Assembly: GCF_001984155.1 (NCBI RefSeq)
Contig: NZ_MTQO01000051.1
Coordinates: 62,001-126,000 of the forward strand
Origin: Actinosynnema sp. ALI-1.44
GTDB lineage: Bacteria; Actinomycetota; Actinomycetes; Mycobacteriales; Pseudonocardiaceae
Length of the DNA stretch: 64,000 bases
Direction of reading: 5' to 3'
Each line of letters begins with the position of its first letter. Positions within the stretch are counted from its first letter, which is position 1. The translations under genes and the position numbers were made by a program. Positions 36,061-44,465 of the stretch are shown here, piece by piece. Under the pieces are notes generated by a model, which made no database searches, was not told where the DNA came from, and was given only the letters and a program-made list of their open reading frames with translations.

Positions 36061-36582
36061 TCAGCTGTCGTAGTACGTGCTGGGCGGCTGGTCCCATTGC
36101 CGCGTCGGCGCGTCACCGCGTGCTCCTGGCCGCCGGATGGTCTGCGCCGAGGCCGCGACGCTGTTGAGGATCGTCGTGATGGCCAGGCCGATGGCCAGGT
36201 TGATCACCGCGGTCGCGACCTTCCCGCCGGTCTCGACGGTCAGCGTCAACGGCAGCACGACAGCGATCAGAGTCGCCAGCACCATGATCCACGTGAAGAA
36301 CTGGCGTGGCGCCGCGACGGCCATGATCAGCAGGTGCATTAGGCCGGTCGCCAGCAGCGCGGCCAGCCCCGACAACATCGCGTAGGTGAACGTGTTGGCG
36401 TTACCCCAGACCCCCTCGCCCTTGGGCGCGAGGACGGCGACCTCGACGACACCCCGAGCGATCAGGATGCCCACCACGGCCAGCAGCGCGGCGACCACGG
36501 CCGTGGCGAGCCCGCTCGCCCACAGCCTGCCCGCGTTGACGCCGGGGCGCTCGACACTGTCGTAACCGTCGTAGTCGGCCAT
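36061..36582 (-). CDS. Four-helix membrane protein (DUF6069-like)
   Basis: A 173-residue protein. It starts at ATG 36582 with GGAAAGGA upstream. Four hydrophobic helices are visible (ASGLATAVVAALLAVVGILI, TFTYAMLSGLAALLATGLMH, ITWIMVLATLIAVVLPLTL-type, VATAVINLAIGLAITTILNS) with short loops and a polar C-terminal tail. The layout fits a common actinomycete family of unknown function. Nothing in the neighbours fixes its role. Confidence 0.7.
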   Translation of the reverse strand: MADYDGYDSVERPGVNAGRLWASGLATAVVAALLAVVGILIARGVVEVAVLAPKGEGVWGNANTFTYAMLSGLAALLATGLMHLLIMAVAAPRQFFTWIMVLATLIAVVLPLTLTVETGGKVATAVINLAIGLAITTILNSVAASAQTIRRPGARGDAPTRQWDQPPSTYYDS

Positions 36583-36653
36583 GCCGGAATCCTTTCCGCT
36601 GACTGACCGGACCACTCGATTGTCGTCCTTCGGCGGCCGGGCCGCTCGTCAAG

Positions 36654-37481
36654 TCACGGCCGCCGCCAGGTGTCGTCGGACAGCAGCTGGCTGGCCTGCG
36701 GGCCCATCAGCAGCATGCCGCCGTCCACCACGAGCGACGCGCCCGTGACGTAACCCGCTGCCGGTGTGGCCAGGAACGCCACCGCCGCGGCGACCTCCCT
36801 GGCGTGGCCCGGCCTGCCCAACGGGACGCCCGGCCGCGGCTCGGTGCGCGGGTCGACGTCCTCCTGGCCGGTCATCGGAGTCGAGATCTCGCCAGGGGCG
36901 ACCGAGTTGACGGTGATGGCGTGCTCGGCGAGTTCGAGCGCGAGGACCTTGGTCAGCATGCCCAGGCCCGCCTTGGCGGCGCAGTACGGCGCGGCGCCGA
37001 TCCTGGGTGCGTGCTCGTGCACGCTGGTGATGTTGATGACGCGGCCGCCGTTGCCTGCCTTGATCATGTGCCGGGCCGCGCGTTGCGTGCACAGGAACGC
37101 CCCGTCCAGGTCGACCGACAGCACTTCGCGCCAGCGGTCGAAGTCCATGTCCATGACCGGCTCGGCGGTGCCTGTGCCCGCGCAGTTGACGAGCACGTCG
37201 ATGCCCCCGAGGTCGTTCGCCAGCTCGTCGATGGCGGCGGCCGCAGTCGGGAGGTCGGTGAGGTCGAGGTGGCGGATGTGCGCATCGACGCCGTTGTCGC
37301 GTACCTGGTGTGCGGTTCGTTCCGCGCCGTCGGCGTCCTGGTGGTACGTGATGCCCACGTCGACACCGCCGCCCGCCAGTGCGACGGCGACCGCCTTGCC
37401 GATGCCGGAGTCAGCCCCAGTGACGACGGCGCGGCGAGGCAGGCCCCGTCGTTCTTCTGCCAGAGGTGCGATGGTTGACAT
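36654..37481 (-). CDS. Short-chain dehydrogenase/reductase
   Basis: A 275-residue classical SDR with the cofactor motif VVTGADSGIGKAVA, NCAGTG, catalytic Ser in NITSVHEH and Tyr/Lys in PYCAAKAGL. The C-terminal TGASLVVDGGML is typical of glucose-1-dehydrogenase/FabG-like enzymes. Asp rather than Arg near the end of strand 2 cannot be assigned reliably here, so NAD versus NADP is open. It lies 39 bases downstream of the diiron-protein gene on the same strand, probably one transcript under the TetR regulator. Confidence 0.9.
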   Translation of the reverse strand: MSTIAPLAEERRGLPRRAVVTGADSGIGKAVAVALAGGGVDVGITYHQDADGAERTAHQVRDNGVDAHIRHLDLTDLPTAAAAIDELANDLGGIDVLVNCAGTGTAEPVMDMDFDRWREVLSVDLDGAFLCTQRAARHMIKAGNGGRVINITSVHEHAPRIGAAPYCAAKAGLGMLTKVLALELAEHAITVNSVAPGEISTPMTGQEDVDPRTEPRPGVPLGRPGHAREVAAAVAFLATPAAGYVTGASLVVDGGMLLMGPQASQLLSDDTWRRP

Positions 37482-37520
37482 GGCAGCCGCGTACCCCGGA
37501 TGGCGGCAACCATGCCTGGG

Positions 37521-38438
37521 CTACACCACGCCCTTGCCGTCCGGGTCGACCTTGGCCAGCCGCCAGAACACCCGGTTCGGGCCCTTGACCAGGCCCTGGT
37601 CGTGCAGGAACGAGCGCAGCTTCTCGAATGCCCTCGCGTACGTGGCGTGGATGTGCGCGTTGCCGCGTGCCTCCCGGCGGGCCCGGCGCACGTCCAGCCC
37701 CGCTCGCCGGTACACTTCCGGCCTGGTCAGGATCGACTTGAGCAGGTACGCGCCGAACCCGGCGGCGAACCGGGCGACGGCTTTGCCGTACCACGGGGTT
37801 CTGGCCATGCGCCGCACCAGGTCCTCCCTGGCGAACCGGATGTGCCGCGCCTCCTCGAGGACGTGGATCCGCATCACCTGCTGGACGTGCGGCTGCAGGT
37901 CCGGGTGGTTCATGAAGTCGCGCTGCAGCGAGTCGAAGATCTCCTCGCCGACCAGGGTGGCGACCCAGACCGTGGGACCGCCGATCACGAGCGGGAGCAG
38001 CTTGCCGCCGTTGTGCAGCAGGAAGTCGTTGCGGTACGCCGGTCCGCCCGCCTTGTCGATCAGCATCCCGAACATCGTCATGTGCCGGGTTTCCTCGGCC
38101 AGTTCGGCGAGTTCGTAGTGCACGTGCCTGCTGGTCGGGTCCTGCTTGTAGGCCATCCGCAGCAGGAGTTGGTTGAGGATGTTCTCGAACCAGATGCCCA
38201 CGCTGACGGTGTTCATCATCTCCTGGCGGGACAGCTCCACGCGCTGCTCGTGGCTCATCTCGTCCCACATCCTGGTGCCGTAGAGCGACACCAGGTTCGG
38301 GGGGATGAAGAACTTGCCGTCGGCGAGCGGGGCGTCCCAGTCGATGTCGACCTCGGGGTCGTAGAACTTGCGAGCCGTGCCGTTCAGCAGGCGCTGAGCG
38401 GTCGTCTCGCGGTCGCCGACCTTCAGCTGCTCAGCCAT
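37521..38438 (-). CDS. AurF-like diiron oxygenase family protein
   Basis: A 305-residue helical protein with two diiron-ligand motifs, ELAEETRHM and VLEEARHIRFA, plus an earlier Glu (SRQEMMNTVSVGIWFENILN) as in the AurF/CmlI family. AurF oxidises aryl amines to nitro groups; more distant relatives have other or unknown substrates. ATG 38438 is preceded by AGGAGG. It is divergent from a TetR gene across 80 bp containing repeated sites, and upstream of an SDR, giving a regulated two-gene oxidative module. Confidence 0.82.
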   Translation of the reverse strand: MAEQLKVGDRETTAQRLLNGTARKFYDPEVDIDWDAPLADGKFFIPPNLVSLYGTRMWDEMSHEQRVELSRQEMMNTVSVGIWFENILNQLLLRMAYKQDPTSRHVHYELAELAEETRHMTMFGMLIDKAGGPAYRNDFLLHNGGKLLPLVIGGPTVWVATLVGEEIFDSLQRDFMNHPDLQPHVQQVMRIHVLEEARHIRFAREDLVRRMARTPWYGKAVARFAAGFGAYLLKSILTRPEVYRRAGLDVRRARREARGNAHIHATYARAFEKLRSFLHDQGLVKGPNRVFWRLAKVDPDGKGVV

Positions 38439-38475
38439 CGGACCTCCTGGTCGCGCCGGTGCACCACATGGACCA

Positions 38476-38501
38476 ATGTAACAATGAGCGTCAAAATGTA
38501 A
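38476..38501. promoter_or_regulatory. Direct repeats in the diiron-protein/TetR divergent promoter
   Basis: ATGTAA occurs at 38476-38481 and 38496-38501, exactly 20 bases apart (two helical turns), in the only AT-rich stretch of this neighbourhood. A TTGACG-like -35 element reads on the minus strand at 38489-38494. They are candidates for TetR binding. Confidence 0.4.
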
Positions 38502-38518
38502 AGTAGTAAACTCGGGTC

Positions 38519-39169
38519 ATGCGGGACGACACGCTGGACGCCGATCTCCTCCGCCGCGCGCTGGACACCGACGTGCCCGGTGACGACGTGACCGAGCGGA
38601 TCATGGGGGCCGCGCTGCGACAGGCCGAGGACTTCGGTCTGCGCCGCTTCACCGTCGACGAGGTGGCCAAGCGGGTCCGGCTGTCCAGGGTGACCATCTA
38701 CCGCTACTTCCCCAAGAAGGACCAGCTGCTCGACGCGCTGCTGATGCGGGAGCTGAAGCGGTTCCTGACCAAGGTCGAGGCGGTCATCGCCACCCCGCCG
38801 ACCCCGGAGGCCAAACTGGTCGAGGGACTGGCGTTCGCGCTGACGTTCCTGCGCGGCCACCGGCTGCTCAACCGCCTGCTGCGCACCGAACCCGAGCTGA
38901 TCCTGCCGCACCTGACCACCGGTGCGGGAACCCTGATCGCCGCCGCGCGGGCGTGGCTGGCCGGGCACATCCGCGCCGAGATCGCCGCCAACCGCGTGTC
39001 ACTGCCCGACGAGGACATCGACAGCGCCGCCGAACTGCTCGTCCGCACGGTGATCTCGCTGGTGATCACCCCCGACACCGTGCTGCCGGTCGACTCCCCG
39101 GAAGGGCGGCAGCGGCTCGCGGACCTCTACCTCACGCCAGTGGTCCGCTCGTTGCGCCCGAGCCCCTGA
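38519..39169 (+). CDS. TetR-family transcriptional regulator
   Basis: A 216-residue regulator. The N-terminal HTH is FTVDEVAKRVRLSRVTIYRY followed by FPKKDQLLDALL, unmistakably TetR. The C-terminal domain is all-helical with no known ligand signature. Unusually for the family, there is a 25-residue acidic extension before the HTH. It is divergent from the diiron-protein/SDR pair and is the obvious candidate repressor. Confidence 0.93.
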   Translation: MRDDTLDADLLRRALDTDVPGDDVTERIMGAALRQAEDFGLRRFTVDEVAKRVRLSRVTIYRYFPKKDQLLDALLMRELKRFLTKVEAVIATPPTPEAKLVEGLAFALTFLRGHRLLNRLLRTEPELILPHLTTGAGTLIAAARAWLAGHIRAEIAANRVSLPDEDIDSAAELLVRTVISLVITPDTVLPVDSPEGRQRLADLYLTPVVRSLRPSP

Positions 39170-39289
39170 GTCCACAGCGGCACCTGCCACCGTTCTCGTG
39201 TCCGCAATTCAGCGGACACGTGGGTCCGTCGGCCGCTAGAGTCGACGCTGCCGCGGAATCCCGTCCGCCCGGGGAATGGAGGAGCACTG

Positions 39290-39352
39290 ATGTCCCAAAC
39301 GATCACCGGAGCTCCCGTTCGCCCTTGGGTGACCGCGGTCGCAGGCTCCTGA
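39290..39352 (+). CDS. Possible 20-residue ORF or 5' stub of a lost gene
   Basis: GGAGGAG is placed six bases before ATG 39290, opening a 20-codon frame (MSQTITGAPVRPWVTAVAGS). The strong start signal in an otherwise empty 298-bp gap between TetR and the MFS gene suggests either a small peptide or leader, or the beginning of a gene whose remainder was deleted. There is no homologue I can name. Confidence 0.3.
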   Translation: MSQTITGAPVRPWVTAVAGS

Positions 39353-39467
39353 AGCAGCGCGTATAGCTGCGAAGTCGGCACACATCCCGGTCGCCGGGGC
39401 GAGATGACACCTGTCACCGGCCCTTGGCGCTGTCTGGCGTCCTCGTTCGCCTTCCGGGAGTTCTGCT

Positions 39468-40703
39468 GTGTCCGCTCGTCGTTTTTCGCTGTTCCGTGTA
39501 CGTGCTCCGAAATCCGCTGATCAGACTGTCGACCGCACTGTCCGTCTGCTGAGCTGGTTCAACTTCTTCGGCGACTTCCGCATGTACGGGCCGATCATGG
39601 TCATCTACTTCGCTCAGGTCACCGGTTCGTACGCCGCTGCCGCCAGCCTCCTGGCGGTGAAGATGCTGGCTTCGGCGGCGTTCGAAGTCCCCACCGGGGT
39701 GCTCTCCGACCGCCTCGGCCGACGCGGGACGATGATCGCCGGTGCCGTCGTCATGGTGGCCGCCCACCTCGGGTACGCCGGTGCGCCGGGCTACGGCCTT
39801 CTCCTGGCCGCTGTCGTGCTGGAAGGACTGGCGACCTCGCTGTGGAGCGGCAACAACGAGTCGCTGCTCTACGACACGTTGCTCGAAGCCGGCCGGGAGG
39901 ACGAGTTCCCCCGGCACTCGGGCCGGGTGAACTCGATGTTCCAGATCGCGCTCGCACTGGCGGCACCCATAGGCGGGGTGGTCGCCGGCGTGTGGTCGCT
40001 GCGTGTGGTGGTCGTGCTGTCGGTCGTGCCGCAGGTGCTGTGCGTGCTCGTCGCCCTGCGGGTCCGGGAACCGCGGGTGCACGGCCCGAACGAATCGAAA
40101 GTGCTGGCGCACCTCGGATCCGCCTTGCGCGGCATCCGTCGTAGTCCGGTACTCCGCCGGATGACTCTGGTGTCGGCGCTTCGTTACAGCGGCGAAAGCG
40201 CGGCCCAGTTGTCGCCTGTTTTCGTGGCCGGGTTGTGGCCGCTCTGGGCGCTGGGTCTGTGGCGCACCTTCGGCCACGGCATGTCCTTCGTCGGCTTCCG
40301 CGTCAGTGGCTGGGTGATCGGCCGGGTGGGCGCGACGCGCACCCTGCTGTTCGGTGAGCTGTTCGACAACGTGGCGAACTTCGTGGCGCTCGTTGTGCCG
40401 ACGGTGTTCTCGCCCGTCCTGCTGGGGTCACCGGCGTACGGCATGTCGACGGTCGCTCAACAGACGTTGCTGCAGCGCGAGTTCACCGACCGGGAACGCG
40501 CGACGATGGGTTCGCTGGCGTCACTGCTTGGCAGTGTGCTCTACGGACTCGTCGCCCTGGGAGCCGGTCTGGTGGCGGACCGGTGGGGCATCGTCGCGGC
40601 GTTGCTCGCGATCCAGGCGGTGGTGCTGGTCGCGCTTCCGCTCGCCTGGTGGGTGCACGCGCACGCTTCTTCGCTGCCACGGGCTTCCCGACGTCGGGCG
40701 TGA
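39468..40703 (+). CDS. MFS transporter
   Basis: A 411-residue transporter starting at GTG 39468 with GGGAG seven bases upstream. The MFS loop 2-3 signature is clear (GVLSDRLGRRGTMIAG), and helices continue to ALLAIQAVVLVALPLAWWVH. The sequence is closest in style to small-molecule exporters of the tetracycline/multidrug type. Substrate is unknown. It is followed 49 bases later by a hexapeptide-repeat protein gene. Confidence 0.9.
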   Translation: MSARRFSLFRVRAPKSADQTVDRTVRLLSWFNFFGDFRMYGPIMVIYFAQVTGSYAAAASLLAVKMLASAAFEVPTGVLSDRLGRRGTMIAGAVVMVAAHLGYAGAPGYGLLLAAVVLEGLATSLWSGNNESLLYDTLLEAGREDEFPRHSGRVNSMFQIALALAAPIGGVVAGVWSLRVVVVLSVVPQVLCVLVALRVREPRVHGPNESKVLAHLGSALRGIRRSPVLRRMTLVSALRYSGESAAQLSPVFVAGLWPLWALGLWRTFGHGMSFVGFRVSGWVIGRVGATRTLLFGELFDNVANFVALVVPTVFSPVLLGSPAYGMSTVAQQTLLQREFTDRERATMGSLASLLGSVLYGLVALGAGLVADRWGIVAALLAIQAVVLVALPLAWWVHAHASSLPRASRRRA

Positions 40704-40752
40704 TGTCGGAAAACCGCCAGCCGTTGCCGTGGTCGTTCCGTAGCGTCCGGGC

Positions 40753-41364
40753 ATGCTGGTTCGACACCGTGATCGAGAGCCCCGGGTGCACGCCGACGCT
40801 TACGTGGCTCCGACCGCGACCCTCATCGGGGACGTGGAAGTGGCCGCTCACGCGCGTGTTCTGGCGGGCGCCGTGCTGGACGCGGAAGGTTCGCGGGTGA
40901 CGGTCGGGGAGTACAGCATCATCGCCGAGCACGCTGTGCTCAGAGCCTCCGCCGTCGCCGGGCCACAGCCCGTCGACGTCGGTGACCACGTCCTCGTCGG
41001 TCCACACGCGACCTTGCTGGGGTGCACGGTGGGCAGGTGCTGTTATCTCGCGACCGGCGTGACTGTGCTGCAAACGGCGCGGCTGGCCGAGGGGACAACG
41101 GTGGCGGTCGGGGCCTTGGTGCACGCGCGTACCGAGACCCCGGCCGAGTACTTCGTGCCGCCGTACACGGTCGCGTTGGGCGAGCCGGTCCGGCTGCTGG
41201 CGCCCGGTGATCCGGCGTTGCCGGACGCCATCCGCGCGGTGGGCTTCGCCGAGACCGCGTTCGGCGCGACCGCGGTATGGACTGACCGGAGCCGACGCGC
41301 CGAGCACGCCACCGAAGCACGCTCGGCCGAACTCGGCGCCCACAAGGACGACGTTGTGCTCTGA
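40753..41364 (+). CDS. Left-handed beta-helix (gamma-carbonic anhydrase-like) protein
   Basis: A 203-residue hexapeptide-repeat protein (AYVAPTATLIGDVEVAAHAR, then VDVGDHVLVGPHATLLGCTV, then GVTVLQTARLAEGTTVAVGA). The fold fits the gamma-CA/YrdA group, but only some metal-site His are evident (AEHAVL, GDHVLVGPH) and the spacing differs, so carbonic anhydrase activity is doubtful. Its stop is four bases from that of the convergent MFS gene. Confidence 0.82.
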   Translation: MLVRHRDREPRVHADAYVAPTATLIGDVEVAAHARVLAGAVLDAEGSRVTVGEYSIIAEHAVLRASAVAGPQPVDVGDHVLVGPHATLLGCTVGRCCYLATGVTVLQTARLAEGTTVAVGALVHARTETPAEYFVPPYTVALGEPVRLLAPGDPALPDAIRAVGFAETAFGATAVWTDRSRRAEHATEARSAELGAHKDDVVL

Positions 41365-41368
41365 GTGG

Positions 41369-42490
41369 TCACTTCCGACTGGCGCGCCACAACCCCAGCG
41401 GGGCGAAGACGACCAGTAGCACGGCGGGCGCCAGGAAACCGGCGGCGGGCAGGAGTTGGTACACCGGGGTGAACACCGGCGGTGACAGCGCGCCGCCGGA
41501 GAACCGTCCAGCTTGGACGACGGAGACCGCACCGGCCCGGTTCTCGCCGTCGCCGGACAGCATGAGCGCGTTCAGGCTGACGATCAACAGCTGCGCCGCG
41601 ACGCCACCCACCGCCCACAGTGCCGCCATGGCCGCGATCGACGGCACCACGCCGATTCCGGCCATCGCGACGGCTCCGACGATCGCCCCGATCGTCGCTG
41701 CCCTGCGTGCCCCGACGCGGTCGATGGCGTGCCCGAGGAATCGGGCGCTGACGATGCCCATCACGCCGAACCCGGTGAGCAGCAGTCCTCGTGCACCAGC
41801 GCCCAGCTGGAACACTTCCTCGGCCCGCAACGCGACCATGAACGACAGTCCGCCGAGGCTCGCCCACGCCACCAACGCCACGAGCGCTGTCCAGAGCGTC
41901 GGCGCCTGCCAAGCCGACCGCAGCCGGACCCGTCCGCTGGGCTTCGCGCTTCGCGGGACCCCTGCCGCGGCGAGCACCGCGGCCACAGCGGCGACCGCCC
42001 AGAACGCCCACGTCCACCGGACCTCGGCGGCGAGCCCGCTGACCAGTGGCGCGCTCGTCTGGCCCGCCGCCTGCAACGACGCGAACAACCCCAGCGCCCG
42101 GCCGAGCCTTTCCGGCGGTGTCGCCGCCGCGACCGCGGCCAGCAACAGCGGCGTCGTGAACGCGTTCGCGGCGCCCTGAACCGCCCGTGCGCCCAGGAAA
42201 ACCCCGAAGCTCCCGGACAACGCGCACACCGCCGACGCGGCGATGTACACGATGTACGCGACGCGCACTGCCCGCTCAGGCCCCCACCTGGCGCCCAGCG
42301 TTCCCGAGAACAGCATCAGCACGGCGAACGGGACCAGGTACGCCGTGAGCGACACCGATGCCGTCTGCGCCGACACGCCGAACTCCGCGCCCAGCTCGGG
42401 CAGTATCGTCGTCGGGACCCCGCCCGCGAACGGCCCGATGAAGCCACCCGCGTACAACGCCACCGTTCGCCCGTGCACTCCCCACTTCAT
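41369..42490 (-). CDS. MFS transporter
   Basis: A 373-residue transporter with 12 probable helices, beginning VALYAGGFIGPFAGGVPTTI. The loop 2-3 motif is weak (SGTLGARWGPERAV) and a second similar loop occurs mid-protein (LGHAIDRVGARRAATIG). It starts three bases after the stop of the upstream AlkX-like gene and is probably co-transcribed with it. Substrate is unknown. Confidence 0.88.
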   Translation of the reverse strand: MKWGVHGRTVALYAGGFIGPFAGGVPTTILPELGAEFGVSAQTASVSLTAYLVPFAVLMLFSGTLGARWGPERAVRVAYIVYIAASAVCALSGSFGVFLGARAVQGAANAFTTPLLLAAVAAATPPERLGRALGLFASLQAAGQTSAPLVSGLAAEVRWTWAFWAVAAVAAVLAAAGVPRSAKPSGRVRLRSAWQAPTLWTALVALVAWASLGGLSFMVALRAEEVFQLGAGARGLLLTGFGVMGIVSARFLGHAIDRVGARRAATIGAIVGAVAMAGIGVVPSIAAMAALWAVGGVAAQLLIVSLNALMLSGDGENRAGAVSVVQAGRFSGGALSPPVFTPVYQLLPAAGFLAPAVLLVVFAPLGLWRASRK

Positions 42491-42493
42491 GCG

Positions 42494-43675
42494 CTACGCC
42501 GTCAACTCCTGCTCGAGCCACACCTTGCGGCGGGCGCGTGCGGTCAGACGGTGGCCGTCGAGGAGCTTGGTCATCCGTTCGGCCGCGGCGTCGACGGCCG
42601 CTGTGGCGTCCGTGCCCACGTCCTCGAGCAACCGGTGGACGATGTCACCGGCGCCGTCCTGGGCCCACGCGCCGATGATCCGGCCGTTCCACCACACCGA
42701 CGGCCCGATGTTGCCCACGTTGTCGAACAGCTTCGGGCCGTGCTCGCCCAGGAACCAGTGCCGCTGCTGCCAGCCCATCGGGGTGGGGTCCAACGCGGGC
42801 AGCAACGCCGCCCACGGCTCGGTCTCCGGCAGGGGGTCCAGATCGTCGGCGAGTGCGACGCCCGGGCCGGTGTCCAGGTCGACCTCGACCGCGCCCACTT
42901 CCGCCAGCGCGCGCTTGACCTTGGTCTTGGTCCAGCGCGTCCACCACTGCAGGTCTTCCGGCGTGGCCGGGCCGTAGGCGGCGAGCCACCGGCGAGCCAG
43001 TTCCACCTCCGCGTCCGGGGTCGACCACTGGTTGAGCCCGTCGGCGGTCCACGAGGTCGTCGGCCACCAGTTGTACTGGTGCGAGGTCCACGTCCCCCGT
43101 GGACGGCCGCGCACGACGTGCCCTTCGGCGGCCAGTTGGAACAGCAGTCGGCTGGCAGCGCCCTGCGTGCCTTCGTGGGTGGTGCCCTTGGCGATGACGA
43201 TCTGGGTCCGCAGGCGGGGGTCGTCGGCAGCCAGTTCGGCGGCGGTGGCCGTGCCGCGGGCGGTCAACGCCTTCAGCGCCACCTCCGAGACCTCCGCCAG
43301 CCAGCTTTCGGCGTCGTCGACGCCGCTGCCGGTCAAGAAACCGACCAGCTTGCGTCGCTCGGCGGCGGCGACCCCACGCGAACACGCGGCCTGGATGAGC
43401 GGGGCGACGTCGAGCGACGCGACGAACACCGTGCGGCGCATGCCGAGCAGCCGGATCAGCGCCCTGTCCTCGTACAGCACGTGTTCGATCGTGCTGACGT
43501 CCCCGCCGGTCATGCGGGTCAACGCGGCCAGGTAGACGGTGGTCGGGTCCGAGCTGTGCAGCGCGACCAGGCTGTCGGCGACCTGGACCGGATCGTCGGC
43601 TCTGGCCTCGGCCGCGAGCAGGTGCCGCGGGCCCAGCCGCGCCTGCCGCTCCGCGGCGCCGAATCGACGTTTCAT
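42494..43675 (-). CDS. Winged-helix DNA-binding protein of the AlkX/HTH_42 family
   Basis: A 393-residue protein with family landmarks: QARLGPRHLLAAEARADDPV at the N terminus, LVALHSSDPTTVYLAALTR, and GTWTSHQYNWWPTTSW in the middle. Members of this family carry tandem winged helices; some (AlkX, YcaQ) are DNA glycosylases for bulky or crosslinked bases and sit next to resistance or biosynthetic genes. The glycosylase QxQ or QxD motif is not evident to me, so activity is uncertain. It is divergent from the DauR-like regulator. Confidence 0.82.
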   Translation of the reverse strand: MKRRFGAAERQARLGPRHLLAAEARADDPVQVADSLVALHSSDPTTVYLAALTRMTGGDVSTIEHVLYEDRALIRLLGMRRTVFVASLDVAPLIQAACSRGVAAAERRKLVGFLTGSGVDDAESWLAEVSEVALKALTARGTATAAELAADDPRLRTQIVIAKGTTHEGTQGAASRLLFQLAAEGHVVRGRPRGTWTSHQYNWWPTTSWTADGLNQWSTPDAEVELARRWLAAYGPATPEDLQWWTRWTKTKVKRALAEVGAVEVDLDTGPGVALADDLDPLPETEPWAALLPALDPTPMGWQQRHWFLGEHGPKLFDNVGNIGPSVWWNGRIIGAWAQDGAGDIVHRLLEDVGTDATAAVDAAAERMTKLLDGHRLTARARRKVWLEQELTA

Positions 43676-43756
43676 GATCCCCCGAGCTCCCTGTCCGTGC
43701 GGACGTCACCCTAACCCGGCCAGCCGACACGCTCGGAAGCGATCATGTGGCAAACT

Positions 43757-43770
43757 GTCTAACATTAGAC
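43757..43770. promoter_or_regulatory. Palindromic operator upstream of the DauR-like gene
   Basis: GTCTAACATTAGAC is a perfect 6+2+6 inverted repeat ending 29 bases before the ATG of the PAS/HTH regulator and 82 bases from the divergent AlkX-like start. Confidence 0.6.
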
Positions 43771-43799
43771 GCTTTGTCCAAAAGTGGAGGTGGAGGTGT

Positions 43800-44465
43800 A
43801 TGACCGATACCGCGGACGCGGTGTTCGCGGCCCTGGTGCCGGTGATCGACGGCATCGCCGGGACGTTCGGGCGCAGCTGCGAAGTCGTGCTGCACGACTA
43901 CCGCGACCCGGAACGGTCCGTGGTCGCGGTCGCCGGTTCGGTCACCGGGCGTGAAGCCGGTGACACCATGAGCGAGATCGGATTGCGTGTCCTGTCCGCG
44001 GGGGACGACGCCCGCAACGAGATCGGCTACCTCACCCGCACCGAGGACGGCCACGTGCTCAGGTCCACCACGCTACCGCTGCGTGACACCGACGGGACGT
44101 TGATCGGCGCGCTGTGCATCAACGTCGACATCTCGGCCATCGACCGCGCCGCGGGGGTCCTGTCGGACCTGCTCGGCCTGTCCGCACCGTCTCTTGGGCA
44201 AGCCCCCGCGCTGCCGACGACGAACCTCTCCGGCGACATGGACCAGGTGATCGACTCGTTGGTCGAACGCGCCGAACGTGCCAACGCGGTCCCGGTGACC
44301 GCGCTGGACCGCGAGCAACGCCTGGAACTCGTCCGCTCGCTGCACGACGCGGGTGTGTTCGCGCTGCGTGGCACGCCCGCGCGGATCGCCAAACGCCTGG
44401 GCATTTCCCGCGCCGGCCTCTACAACGACCTCGCCACCCTGAAGAACGGAAGCAGGCAGCCATGA
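43800..44465 (+). CDS. dauR-like: DauR/YheO-type regulator (PAS-like domain plus HTH)
   Basis: A 221-residue protein. The N-terminal YheO domain is recognised by FGRSCEVVLHDYRDPERSVV and the C-terminal HTH by FALRGTPARIAKRLGISRAG. A doubled GGAGGT site precedes ATG 43800. In Pseudomonas, DauR controls D-arginine catabolism together with dauB, an ornithine cyclodeaminase-like reductase; here the next gene, overlapping by 4 bases, is of that same family. A D-amino-acid-related regulon is therefore a reasonable inference. Confidence 0.88.
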   Translation: MTDTADAVFAALVPVIDGIAGTFGRSCEVVLHDYRDPERSVVAVAGSVTGREAGDTMSEIGLRVLSAGDDARNEIGYLTRTEDGHVLRSTTLPLRDTDGTLIGALCINVDISAIDRAAGVLSDLLGLSAPSLGQAPALPTTNLSGDMDQVIDSLVERAERANAVPVTALDREQRLELVRSLHDAGVFALRGTPARIAKRLGISRAGLYNDLATLKNGSRQP

